Notes under the pieces: model-generated
Database searches by the model: none
Told to the model about the DNA's origin: nothing
Seen by the model: the letters and a program-made list of their open reading frames with translations, nothing else
Shown here: piece by piece, positions 13,478 through 20,800 of the stretch
Layout of the letters: every line of letters begins with the position of its first letter
Numbering within the stretch: position 1 is the stretch's first letter
Program-made: the position numbers and the translations under genes
Source: Oscillospiraceae bacterium
Lineage (GTDB): Bacteria; Bacillota; Clostridia; Oscillospirales; Oscillospiraceae
DNA: 20,800 nucleotides
NCBI GenBank assembly: GCA_020025715.1
Contig: JAHHRQ010000029.1
Span: 1-20,800 of the forward strand
Reading direction: 5' to 3'

Positions 13478-14791
13478 ATGGCTGAAGATATCCATAAAAT
13501 AGACGAGGTATTCCGTATGCAGGATGAAAATTCCAATAAAACCGGACATATAAAGCCGGATGCTTTGAATAACTTTGATAATTCAAAGAAAAAGGTCAGA
13601 AAAGAAAAGAAGACCGAAAGCAAAGCTGCCGGAAAGCCTGAGAAAGAAAATAAAAAGAAAGATAAAAACATACAAATTAACCCCCACCGCCGCACAGGCT
13701 GCATAGGCGGTATAATGTATTTTGTTTTTATTATATGTGTAAGCGTTGTTCTTGCCTGCGTTGCATGGATGGCAGCAAGTGATGCGCTGGCCCTCAATAA
13801 GCCCAAGTTTGAGGCAACCGTCACCCTCCCGCCGGAGATATTCAAGTCTGAGACCGTAGATACTTTCGACGAAGACGGTAATAAAACCGGCACAAAGCGT
13901 GTAAGCGTTGCAGATATGGACTATGTTACAGATCAGCTTAAAGAGGCCGGACTTATTGAATACAAATGGCTCTTTAATTTCTTTAGTGATATTTCCCATG
14001 CTGATAAGAAACTCAGCCCAGGCGAATATGAGCTTAAATCCACTTATGATTACCGCGCACTTATTACTCACATGCGTGCAGGTTCGGATACCGCTCTGAC
14101 TGTTGATGTTACCATTCCCGAAGGCTTCACAATGCACCAGATATTCAAACGTCTGGAGGAAAACAAGGTCTGCTCATATGATGACCTTATGGCTGCCGCA
14201 GCAGATTATAATTATAATTACAGCTTCCTTGAGAATAAGGAGACCGGAGATTCTTCAAGACTTGAAGGCTTCCTGTTCCCTGAAACCTATCAGTTCTATG
14301 TAGACATGCAGGCATCCAGTGCAATAAATAAATTCCTTGATGTTTTCTATATGAAGTTTGACGCAAACATGATTAACACCTGCAACAATCTTGGAATGAG
14401 CATGGATGATGTTATAACCATAGCCTCCATGATAGAAAAAGAAGCCGCAAGCGACGAAGAGAGAGCAACTATTGCTTCTGTTATCTATAACAGACTTAAT
14501 GCCGGTATGCCTCTCGGTATTGATGCTACACTTCTTTACGAGTACCCCGACCATGAGGGTGCACCCACTGCAGAAATGCTTGAAAATGACAGTCCCTATA
14601 ACAGCCGTATAAATACAGGACTGCCTCCCACGCCCATCTGCAACCCGGGTCTTGCTTCTATAAATGCAGCCCTTGCACCTGAGGAAACCAACTACTACTA
14701 TTACGCTTTGGATACCGAAACCGGTACTCACCGCTTCTTCGCAACTGAGGGTGAGCACAGTGCTTTCGTGGCAACACAGAACTATGAATAA
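13478..14791 (+). CDS. mltG: Endolytic murein transglycosylase MltG (YceG-like)
   Basis: Membrane-bound lytic transglycosylase that cleaves nascent glycan strands and sets their length. The 437-residue protein has a long Lys/Glu-rich cytoplasmic N-terminus (1-about 74), one membrane helix (about 77-100), a LysM-like region and the YceG catalytic domain. ASMIEKEA (317-324) contains the catalytic E320. The substrate-site block SPYNSRINTGLPPTPICNPG (372-391) and NYYYYAL (405-411) are family hallmarks. The start at 13478 has AGGAGG 6 bp upstream; an in-frame ATG at 13460 lies before that site and is rejected. A loop DEDGNKTGTK (131-140) is inserted early in the extracellular part. The last 8 bp overlap the U32 peptidase gene. 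In Bacillus subtilis the homologue yrrL stands in the same neighbourhood as the U32 genes yrrN/yrrO. Confidence 0.95.
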   Translation: MAEDIHKIDEVFRMQDENSNKTGHIKPDALNNFDNSKKKVRKEKKTESKAAGKPEKENKKKDKNIQINPHRRTGCIGGIMYFVFIICVSVVLACVAWMAASDALALNKPKFEATVTLPPEIFKSETVDTFDEDGNKTGTKRVSVADMDYVTDQLKEAGLIEYKWLFNFFSDISHADKKLSPGEYELKSTYDYRALITHMRAGSDTALTVDVTIPEGFTMHQIFKRLEENKVCSYDDLMAAAADYNYNYSFLENKETGDSSRLEGFLFPETYQFYVDMQASSAINKFLDVFYMKFDANMINTCNNLGMSMDDVITIASMIEKEAASDEERATIASVIYNRLNAGMPLGIDATLLYEYPDHEGAPTAEMLENDSPYNSRINTGLPPTPICNPGLASINAALAPEETNYYYYALDTETGTHRFFATEGEHSAFVATQNYE

Positions 14792-15986
14792 TAAATTTGA
14801 ACTTTTATCACCAGCCGGAGATATGGAGCGCCTGCAAATGGCGCTCCGCTACGGCGCAGACGCCGTGTATCTTGCAGGGCGTAAATTCGGAATGAGAGCT
14901 GCCGCTGTTAATTTTTCAGATGAGCAGCTGAGAAAAGCAGTTATATACGCCCATGAGAGAAACGCAAAGGTGTATGTTACCTGCAATACTCTCCCCAGAG
15001 AGGACGAGCTTCACGATCTGCCGGAATATATGGAATTTCTGCAGGATGCAGGAGTTGACGCAATGATAATTGCGGATATAGGAGTTCTGGAGCTTGCAAA
15101 GAAGTATGCTCCCAATGTTAAGCGCCATGTAAGCACTCAGTTCGGCGTTATAAACTCCGCCGCTGCAAATGCTCTTTACAATCTCGGAGCCGATACAGTC
15201 GTTCTGGCAAGGGAAACTCCCCTTGAAGACATTAAGAAGATACGCAGAAACACACCGGAGGAGCTTCGCCTTGAAGCTTTCGTTCATGGTGCGATGTGCG
15301 TTTCATTTTCAGGCCGCTGCTTGCTTTCAAACTACATGACAGGCCGTGATGCAAACAGAGGACAGTGTGCCCAGCCTTGCCGCTGGAAATATCATCTGGT
15401 AGAGGAGAAGCGCCCCGGCGAGTATTTTGAAATAACCGAGGACGGCGGAACATACATATTAAACTCCCGTGATATGCGCATGATTGAGCATATACCTGAG
15501 CTTATGGATGCGGGAATATGCAGCTTTAAAATTGAGGGCAGAATGAAATCTGCCTATTATACAGCCCTTGTCACCAATGCCTACCGCCATGCAATAGACG
15601 AGGCCATAGCCGGAAAGCCCTTGGATAAAATCTGGGTAGATGAAACCGAAAAGCTGAGCCACAGACCTTACTGTACCGGTTTTTATTTCGGCGCCCCCGG
15701 ACAGCATTACGCAGCAGCCCGCTATTTCCAGACAGCAGATGTTGCAGCAGTTGTAAAGAGCTGCGACGAAATGGGAGACGCAGTTCTCACACAGCGCAAT
15801 AAGTTTTCTCAGGGCGACAGTCTGGAGCTTCTGGTTCCGGAAGGAAGACCTGTTGCATTCACAGCCGCCAATCTCAGAGACAAGGAAGATAAGCCCATTG
15901 AAGATACCCGTCATGCAATGATGGAGTTTAAAATGACCCTTCCGTGCTATGCCCCTGAGGGCAGCATAGTGAGAAAATGCCGCTGA
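14784..15986 (+). CDS. Peptidase U32 family protein, probable tRNA 5-hydroxyuridine synthesis protein (TrhP-like)
   Basis: The U32 family was named as peptidases, but characterised members (TrhP, RlhA) act in tRNA or rRNA hydroxylation with an Fe-S cluster. The 400-residue protein has the family start ELLSPAGDMERL (6-17) and the signature around EAFVHGAMC (164-172), with the four likely cluster ligands C172, C179, C195 and C199, followed by the NSRDM and FKIEGRMKS blocks. Its position right after mltG matches yrrL-yrrM-yrrN-yrrO of B. subtilis, where the U32 genes are needed for 5-hydroxyuridine at the tRNA wobble position; the methyltransferase yrrM is absent here. The start ATG at 14784 lies inside the end of mltG and has no clear ribosome binding site, so translation is probably coupled. 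An earlier in-frame ATG at 14664 lies within mltG and is unlike the family. Confidence 0.88.
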   Translation: MNNKFELLSPAGDMERLQMALRYGADAVYLAGRKFGMRAAAVNFSDEQLRKAVIYAHERNAKVYVTCNTLPREDELHDLPEYMEFLQDAGVDAMIIADIGVLELAKKYAPNVKRHVSTQFGVINSAAANALYNLGADTVVLARETPLEDIKKIRRNTPEELRLEAFVHGAMCVSFSGRCLLSNYMTGRDANRGQCAQPCRWKYHLVEEKRPGEYFEITEDGGTYILNSRDMRMIEHIPELMDAGICSFKIEGRMKSAYYTALVTNAYRHAIDEAIAGKPLDKIWVDETEKLSHRPYCTGFYFGAPGQHYAAARYFQTADVAAVVKSCDEMGDAVLTQRNKFSQGDSLELLVPEGRPVAFTAANLRDKEDKPIEDTRHAMMEFKMTLPCYAPEGSIVRKCR

Positions 15987-16008
15987 GATATAACGAATTT
16001 TTAATTAT

Positions 16009-16049
16009 AAAGCAGTACCGGATTATTCTGGTATTGCTTTAATTTTTTT
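16009..16049 (+). terminator. Intrinsic terminator of the mltG-U32 operon
   Basis: AAAGCAGTACCGG (16009-16021) pairs with CTGGTATTGCTTT (16028-16040) over 13 bp with two G-T pairs, around ATTATT. A run of seven T (16043-16049) follows. It lies 22 bp after the U32 stop codon. Confidence 0.9.
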
Positions 16050-16126
16050 CTGAACTTTACACAAAATCATTGATGTTTTTTGATGCAACTTTTCCATAAA
16101 TACTGTATTTAGATTTCCTTTTCCAC

Positions 16127-16155
16127 TTGACAAAAGACTTTTATGTGAGTAGAAT
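16127..16155 (+). promoter_or_regulatory. Strong predicted promoter of the alaS T-box transcript
   Basis: Consensus TTGACA (16127-16132), a 17-bp spacer and TAGAAT (16150-16155, 5 of 6 bases). Transcription should begin near 16162, about 35 nt before the T-box stem I. This is the best promoter in the window. The stretch 16050-16126 holds nothing else I can name. Confidence 0.85.
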
Positions 16156-16195
16156 ATAAAAAGTATTAAATAACACCGAAATTTTAATATAATTA

Positions 16196-16417
16196 TTGGC
16201 GTTGACGAAAAGAGCCGTTTACGGACATTCCAGAGAGAGGTCATTTGCTGCGAGACCTTATGTTCCCATCCGGCAGCCACTTCCGAGCCACTCCGAGAGA
16301 TCGGAGCGCTGATCCCCGTTAAGGATTTTCTGAGGCTCTTTATTTTTAAAGAGCAAATCAGGGTGGTACCGCGTATTAACCTTCGCCCCTGTTTAGGGGC
16401 GGAGGTATATTTTTTTA
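16196..16417 (+). promoter_or_regulatory. T-box riboswitch (tRNA-Ala) controlling alaS
   Basis: This leader senses uncharged tRNA-Ala and lets transcription into alaS continue when alanine charging is low. Stem I includes GCCG/CGGC (16214-16217, 16271-16274), GGACAT/ATGTTCC (16223-16228, 16260-16266), AGGTC/GACCT (16238-16242, 16254-16258) and the distal loop with TGCTGCGA. The 3' side of the specifier region contains two adjacent Ala codons, GCA (16273-16275) and GCC (16276-16278); GCC followed by A is the better-placed specifier. A stem CTCCGA/TCGGAG (16291-16306) follows, then stem III CTCTTTA/TAAAGAG (16336-16353). The conserved T-box AGGGTGGTACCGCG is at 16360-16373; its AGGG can pair with CCCT (16387-16390) to form the antiterminator. 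Confidence 0.95.
16380..16417 (+). terminator. Regulated terminator of the alaS T-box
   Basis: CCTTCGCCCC (16380-16389) pairs with GGGGCGGAGG (16396-16405) over 10 bp with one T-G pair, loop TGTTTA, followed by a run of T (16410-16416). Its 5' arm also takes part in the antiterminator, so the two structures exclude each other. Confidence 0.93.
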
Positions 16418-16468
16418 TTAAAAGAAATTACCTGTTACACCCGCAGGCTTAAATTGGAGGAAAAATCA

Positions 16469-19111
16469 ATGGAAAAATTCGGTCTAAACCAACTGCGTGA
16501 GATGTTTCTCAGATTCTTTGAAACCAAAGGACATCTTCGTTTACCCAGCTTCTCACTCATTCCCCAGAATGATGCCAGCCTTCTTCTTATAAACTCCGGT
16601 ATGGCTCCTATGAAGCCTTACTTCAAGGGTGAGCAGGTTCCTCCCCGCACCAGAGTCTGCACCTGCCAGAAGTGCATTCGTACCGGTGATATTGAAAATA
16701 TAGGTAAGACTTCCCGCCACGGCACTTTCTTTGAAATGCTGGGTAACTTCTCCTTCGGTGATTACTTCAAGCATGAAGCTATCGCATGGAGCTGGGAGTT
16801 CCTTACTTCTCCCGACTGGGTTGGTCTTGATCCTGACAGACTTTACCCCTCTATCTACGAAAACGACGATGAAGCCTTTGAAATCTGGAACAAGGAAATC
16901 GGTATTCCTGCTGAGCGCATCTTCCGTTTCGGCAAGGAAGACAACTTTTGGGAGCACGGCGCAGGTCCCTGCGGCCCCTGCTCTGAAATCTACTACGACA
17001 GAGGCGAGAAGTACGGCTGCGGCAGCCCCGACTGCACTGTGGGCTGTGAGTGCGACAGATACATGGAAGTCTGGAACAACGTATTCTCCCAGTTCGATAA
17101 CGACGGTAACGGTAACTACACTGATCTTATCCAGAAGAACATTGATACCGGTATGGGTCTTGAGCGTCTTGCAGTTGTCTGCCAGGATGTTGACTCCCTC
17201 TTCGACGTTGATACCGTTATGAACATCACTCACAAGGTCAGCGAGATTACCGGTGCTTACTACGGAAAGACCCATAAGATGGACGTTTCTCTCCGTGTTA
17301 TTACCGACCATATCAGAAGCTCTGTCTTTATGATCTGCGATGGTGTTCTTCCTTCCAACGAGGGCAGAGGCTATGTTCTCCGCCGTCTGCTCCGCCGCGC
17401 TGCCCGCCACGGTAAACTGCTGGGTGTTAACGATCCCTTCCTGTACCGCGTTGTTGAGACCGTAATTCAGGAGAACGAGGGACAGTACCCCGACCTTCGT
17501 GAGAAGCAGGGTTACATTACCAAGGTTATCAAGACTGAGGAAGAAAACTTTGCCCGCACTATTGATGCAGGTATGAAAATATTCTCCGATCTGCTTGCAG
17601 AGCACAAAGCAAAAGGAGAGGCCGTTTTCTCCGGCGCTGATGCATTCAAGCTTTACGATACCTACGGTTTCCCCATTGACCTTACCAAGGAAATGTGCGA
17701 AGACGAGGGCATGTCCGTAAACGAGGACGAGTTCAAAGCTCTCATGGAGGAGCAGAGAACCAGAGCCAGAAAGGCAAGAGAAGCTCTTGGTGACCTGGGC
17801 TGGGCCGGCATTGAGTTCGGTAAGGAAATGCCCGAAACTCAGTTCCTGGGCTACGATCAGCAGGAGTGCGAGGGCAAGATTCTTGCAATCGTTGCCGAAG
17901 GAGAGCTTCGCGAGGAAGTTGCATCCGGCACTGAGGCAATTCTTGTTCTTGATAAAACCACAATGTACGCCGAAATGGGCGGTCAGGTAGGAGACAGAGG
18001 CGTTATCGTAGGTGACGGCTTTGAATTCAAGGTAAACAACGTTCAGAAGAATAAGGGCAACAAGTTCATGCACTACGGCGTTGTAACCAGAGGCCAGATT
18101 GTTAATGGCGACAGTGTTAAGGTTTGTTATGACAAGGAGTTCAGAACTGCTGTGGGCAGAGCACACAGCGCAACCCACCTGCTTCACAGAGCACTGCGTG
18201 AGGTTCTGGGTGAGCATGTACATCAGGCCGGTTCTCTTGTTGAGCCTGACAGACTCCGTTTTGACTTCACTCACTTTGAGGCAATCAGCCCCGAGCAGCT
18301 TGCAAGAATTAACGAGATTGTAAATGACGCAGTTCTTGCCGGTTACCCCATTGTTACTGAGGTTATGGATATAGAAAGCGCAAAGAACAAGGGCGCAATG
18401 GCTTTGTTCGGTGAAAAGTACGGCGAAAACGTCAGAGTTGTTGAAATGGGTGACTTCTCCATGGAACTCTGCGGCGGTACTCATCTGGACAACACTTCCA
18501 AGGTCGGCGCATTCAGAATTAAGTCCGAAAGCTCCGTTGCTTCCGGTGTACGCCGTATTGAAGCAACCGTCGGTAAGCTTTCTCTGGAGAGCATGAACAA
18601 GAATCAGGATCTGCTGTTCAATATTGCCGCTATTATGAAGACCAATCCCGGTGAGCTTATCTCCAAGGCTGAGCAGCAGGTAAATGAAATCCGCGACCTG
18701 AAGAAAGTCATCGAGCAGTACAAGGCTAAGGAAACCCTTAACGACGCAAGAAGCTTCCTGATGTCCGCAAAGAACATCGGTTCTCTTAAGGTTGTTACCG
18801 CTTCCAACTCCGAGTTCACTCCCGACAGCATGAGAAAGACCGGCGACTTCATGAGAGATAAGGAAGAGAACATCGTTGCTGTTCTGGCTGCTGTATCTGA
18901 TGAAAAGATTACCTTCTATGCAACCTGCGGCAAGAATGCCGTTAAGCAGGGCGTAAAGGCCGGAGACATCATCAAGTCTGTTACCGCTGTATGCGGCGGT
19001 AAGGGCGGCGGCAAGCCCGAGAGCGCAATGGGCGGCGCATCCGACGTTCTCAAGCTGGATGACGCTCTTGCAACTGTTGACGATTTCGTAGCAGGTAAGC
19101 TTGGTATATAA
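16469..19111 (+). CDS. alaS: Alanyl-tRNA synthetase
   Basis: Charges tRNA-Ala with alanine and hydrolyses mischarged Ser/Gly-tRNA. The 880-residue length is typical of full-length bacterial AlaRS. The class II catalytic core includes LLLINSGMAPMKPYF (38-52), RTGDIENIGKTSRHGTFFEM (71-90) and the GRGYVLRRLLRR motif. The editing domain has H566 and H570 in HSATHLLH, and C668 and H672 in CGGTH. The C-terminal domain ends with GGKGGGKPESAMGG and a short tail. A Cys-rich insertion (CGSPDCTVGCECDRYMEVWN) lies in the catalytic domain. GGAGG (16456-16460) is 8 bp before the ATG at 16469; a TTG at 16454 in the same frame overlaps that site and is not the start. Codon choice is strongly biased, as expected for a highly expressed gene. 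Control is by the T-box leader. Confidence 0.98.
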   Translation: MEKFGLNQLREMFLRFFETKGHLRLPSFSLIPQNDASLLLINSGMAPMKPYFKGEQVPPRTRVCTCQKCIRTGDIENIGKTSRHGTFFEMLGNFSFGDYFKHEAIAWSWEFLTSPDWVGLDPDRLYPSIYENDDEAFEIWNKEIGIPAERIFRFGKEDNFWEHGAGPCGPCSEIYYDRGEKYGCGSPDCTVGCECDRYMEVWNNVFSQFDNDGNGNYTDLIQKNIDTGMGLERLAVVCQDVDSLFDVDTVMNITHKVSEITGAYYGKTHKMDVSLRVITDHIRSSVFMICDGVLPSNEGRGYVLRRLLRRAARHGKLLGVNDPFLYRVVETVIQENEGQYPDLREKQGYITKVIKTEEENFARTIDAGMKIFSDLLAEHKAKGEAVFSGADAFKLYDTYGFPIDLTKEMCEDEGMSVNEDEFKALMEEQRTRARKAREALGDLGWAGIEFGKEMPETQFLGYDQQECEGKILAIVAEGELREEVASGTEAILVLDKTTMYAEMGGQVGDRGVIVGDGFEFKVNNVQKNKGNKFMHYGVVTRGQIVNGDSVKVCYDKEFRTAVGRAHSATHLLHRALREVLGEHVHQAGSLVEPDRLRFDFTHFEAISPEQLARINEIVNDAVLAGYPIVTEVMDIESAKNKGAMALFGEKYGENVRVVEMGDFSMELCGGTHLDNTSKVGAFRIKSESSVASGVRRIEATVGKLSLESMNKNQDLLFNIAAIMKTNPGELISKAEQQVNEIRDLKKVIEQYKAKETLNDARSFLMSAKNIGSLKVVTASNSEFTPDSMRKTGDFMRDKEENIVAVLAAVSDEKITFYATCGKNAVKQGVKAGDIIKSVTAVCGGKGGGKPESAMGGASDVLKLDDALATVDDFVAGKLGI

Positions 19112-19137
19112 ATTAAATTTATAAGGAGGAAAATAAA

Positions 19138-19485
19138 ATGCGTGATAATGACTGTCTGTTCTGTAAGATCATAGCCGGTGACATCCCCTCCGCAAAGGTT
19201 TATGAGGATGAATATGTCTTTGCTTTCAGAGACATTAACCCTCAGGCACCGGTACACATTCTTGTTGTTCCTAAGGAGCATATTAGATGCGCCGATGATA
19301 TAAACGGCGAAAACAGTGCATATGTTGCACACTGCTTTGAGGCAATAGCTAAGATTGCCAAGGCAGAGGGACTTAAGGACGGTTACCGTGTAGTAAATAA
19401 CTGCGGTGAATACGGCGGTCAGACTGTTATGCACCTCCATTTCCATATTATCGGCGGTACAAAGCTGTCCGAGAAGATTATATAA
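19138..19485 (+). CDS. HIT (histidine triad) family nucleotide-binding protein, HinT-like
   Basis: HIT proteins hydrolyse nucleoside phosphoramidates and aminoacyl-adenylates. The 115-residue protein has the Hint-branch N-terminus DCLFCKIIAGDIPS (5-18) with the zinc pair C6/C9, PVHILVVPKEHI (38-49), and the triad HLHFHIIGG (99-107), where H101 is the likely nucleophile. AGGAGG (19124-19129) gives a clear start. It follows alaS by 26 bp and ends at a terminator, so it is expressed from the alaS transcript. This is notable because Hint enzymes hydrolyse aminoacyl-AMP, the intermediate made by the synthetase; a functional link is an inference. Confidence 0.95.
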   Translation: MRDNDCLFCKIIAGDIPSAKVYEDEYVFAFRDINPQAPVHILVVPKEHIRCADDINGENSAYVAHCFEAIAKIAKAEGLKDGYRVVNNCGEYGGQTVMHLHFHIIGGTKLSEKII

Positions 19486-19496
19486 GCTAATAAATG

Positions 19497-19530
19497 ACAG
19501 CCGTCGGGCGTTTACCCGGCGGCTGTTTTA
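19497..19530 (+). terminator. Intrinsic terminator after the HIT gene
   Basis: ACAGCCGTCGGG (19497-19508) pairs with CCCGGCGGCTGT (19515-19526) over 12 bp with one T-G pair, loop CGTTTA, followed by a short TTTT tract. The stem is strong and the T-run short, so some read-through into comEC, which starts 27 bp later without an evident promoter, is possible. Confidence 0.8.
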
Positions 19531-19552
19531 AACCATGTGAAGGTGAGCGATA

Positions 19553-20800
19553 ATGCGTAAACTCGCTATAGCGGCGCTGTCTTTTTCAGCTGCAATTTTT
19601 GCTGCGTGTTATATAATACCGGCAAAAGCTCTGCCTTTTCTCTCGCTTTTATTTATTGTAGCAGGTATTTTCCTGATTTCAAAAAAGAGAAAATGGCTGA
19701 GAGCTTTTGTTATCTCAGCTTTTGCGCTGAGTATAGGTTTTGGCTGGTTTTATATAAAATACAACAGAACAGTTGAGATTGCCCATGGCCTTGAAGGGCA
19801 GACTACGGAAATTACAGGTAGATTTCTGGATTATCCATACAAAGGGGACAACTATACCCTTTTACAGATACGCATAGAGGATGAGACTATACCGCCTTTA
19901 AAAGCTACGGTATTTGTGGGCGGCAAAAAAGAGATTAAAGCTGAGCCCGGAGATACAGTAAGTTTTGAAGCAAAACTTAAATCTACTGATGTTCAGTACG
20001 GTGAGCGAAGTTTTCGCAGAGTAGCAGACGGAATATTTATAAATGCCTCTGTAAAATCTGATATTGAAGTTTCCGATAATGGTTTCAGTCTGTCTGCTAT
20101 CCCGGTAAAAGTAAACCATTATATTGCTGAGCTGACAGAGAAAATTTTCCCTCCTGATGCAGCACCCTTTATGAAATCCCTTATGTTAGGAGATAAAGCA
20201 GATTTTAATAAAGATTTAGGCCTTAAAACTGCTATGAGTCATGCAGGCCTCATGCATATAGTTGCAATTTCCGGTATGCACATAGCCTACCTTGTGGGGT
20301 TTATAAAGCTTTTATTGGGAAATGACCGCAAAAGCTCAATCCTTTGTATTTTTATTGTCTGGTTCTTTGTACTGGTAACCGGTGCTCGGCCATCAGCACT
20401 GAGGGCAGGTATAATGCAGACACTTTTACTTATGGCGCCGATTGTAAACAGGGAAAATGATCCGGTTACAACACTGTCTACTGCGCTGGCGCTTATTCTG
20501 CTTAAGAATCCGTATGCAGCGTCCAGTATTGGTTTACAGCTTTCTTTTGCATCCATGGCAGGATTGTACTGCTTTGCAGGGAAAATAAATGATTTTATTT
20601 TGGATAAGGTCAAAAATAAGAAAGCAAAGAAGTATCTGGCGGCACCGGTAGCATCTGTTTCTTCATCTTTGTCTGTTGCGGTTTATACCTTGCCTTTGAC
20701 AGCAATTCATTTCGGCTATATTTCCTTATATTCGGTGCTTAGTAATATACTTGTATTCTGGGCTGTATCCTTGTGCTTCTGCGGCGGCGCTGTAATTTGT
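19553..20800 (+). CDS. comEC: ComEC/Rec2-type competence membrane protein, C-terminus cut by the window edge
   Basis: ComEC forms the inner-membrane channel for single-stranded DNA uptake. The frame from ATG 19553 is open for 416 codons to the window end. Three N-terminal hydrophobic segments (about residues 5-75) precede an extracytoplasmic beta-rich domain of the DUF4131/OB type (about 80-165). The competence domain follows with the hallmark SHAGLMHIVAISGMHIAYL (about 228-246) and GARPSALRAGIM, then further membrane helices. Full-length ComEC is typically 650-800 residues with a C-terminal metallo-beta-lactamase-like domain, which would lie beyond the edge if present. The possible ribosome binding site AAGGTGAG (19540-19547) is 5 bp upstream. 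No comEA precedes it. Many clostridia carry comEC without demonstrated competence. Confidence 0.93.
   Translation, partial: MRKLAIAALSFSAAIFAACYIIPAKALPFLSLLFIVAGIFLISKKRKWLRAFVISAFALSIGFGWFYIKYNRTVEIAHGLEGQTTEITGRFLDYPYKGDNYTLLQIRIEDETIPPLKATVFVGGKKEIKAEPGDTVSFEAKLKSTDVQYGERSFRRVADGIFINASVKSDIEVSDNGFSLSAIPVKVNHYIAELTEKIFPPDAAPFMKSLMLGDKADFNKDLGLKTAMSHAGLMHIVAISGMHIAYLVGFIKLLLGNDRKSSILCIFIVWFFVLVTGARPSALRAGIMQTLLLMAPIVNRENDPVTTLSTALALILLKNPYAASSIGLQLSFASMAGLYCFAGKINDFILDKVKNKKAKKYLAAPVASVSSSLSVAVYTLPLTAIHFGYISLYSVLSNILVFWAVSLCFCGGAVIC

Noticed and set aside
13426..14137. Minus-strand frames of 155 and 184 codons over the mltG N-terminus
   Set aside because: The plus-strand mltG frame has AGGAGG, a membrane helix and the YceG domain; the antisense frames look like complements of its Lys/Glu-rich region.
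16454..16468. TTG start for alaS, adding five residues
   Set aside because: The TTG overlaps the GGAGG ribosome binding site that serves the ATG at 16469, and the added residues are not part of AlaRS.
16553..18484. 643-codon open frame on the minus strand opposite alaS
   Set aside because: It lies entirely within the unmistakable alaS gene, has no family motifs, and results from the strong codon bias of alaS, which leaves the antisense frame free of stops.

Overview
The window looks like a chromosomal housekeeping segment from a low-to-mid GC member of the Bacillota, class Clostridia, most like gut Oscillospirales/Ruminococcaceae-type genomes. The evidence is AGGAGG-type ribosome binding sites, SigA-type TTGACA/TATAAT promoters with 17-18 bp spacers, an alanine T-box in front of alaS, an MltG/peptidase U32 pair, an NhaC-type antiporter and several compact intrinsic terminators. 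The lineage call is an inference from gene content. I see no transposase, phage gene, CRISPR array, tRNA or rRNA.

Layout. (1) Positions 1-1985, minus: PcrA/UvrD-type helicase, cut by the left edge. (2) 2085-3955, plus: a single-gene unit for a membrane-anchored GH25 lysozyme. (3) 4005-5448, plus: an NhaC-family Na+/H+ antiporter with its own promoter, ending at a terminator shared with the next unit. (4) 7270-5469, minus: a two-gene operon with a methylthioribose-1-phosphate isomerase-like protein and a class II aldolase. This pairing suggests salvage of the 5'-methylthioadenosine or 5'-deoxyadenosine sugar. (5) 7477-10731, plus: a FliB-like Cys-rich protein, then RF3 (prfC), then a formiminotransferase-cyclodeaminase C-domain protein. 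(6) 10820-13029, plus: a sirtuin, a WecG/TagA/CpsF glycosyltransferase and thymidylate kinase, tightly coupled. (7) 13054-13293, minus: a 54-residue, extremely Cys-rich, single-pass membrane peptide, with a structured leader and two 3' hairpins. (8) 13375-16040, plus: mltG overlapping a U32 peptidase of the tRNA-hydroxylation type. (9) 16127-19530, plus: promoter, Ala T-box, alaS, HIT protein, terminator. (10) 19553-20800, plus: comEC, cut by the right edge.

Most units serve translation (RF3, alaS, tRNA hydroxylation), DNA metabolism (pcrA, tmk, comEC) and the cell envelope (GH25, MltG, TagA-like enzyme). The least ordinary item is the Cys-rich mini-protein at 13129-13293. Its putative promoter overlaps that of mltG, and its mRNA leader has a hairpin whose loop is complementary to sequence next to its ribosome binding site. 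Other points of interest are the kinase-less isomerase/aldolase operon, a TagA-like enzyme lacking the usual active-site residues, a canonical EF-hand loop inside the GH25 protein, and interleaved complementary arms just upstream of the antiporter start.
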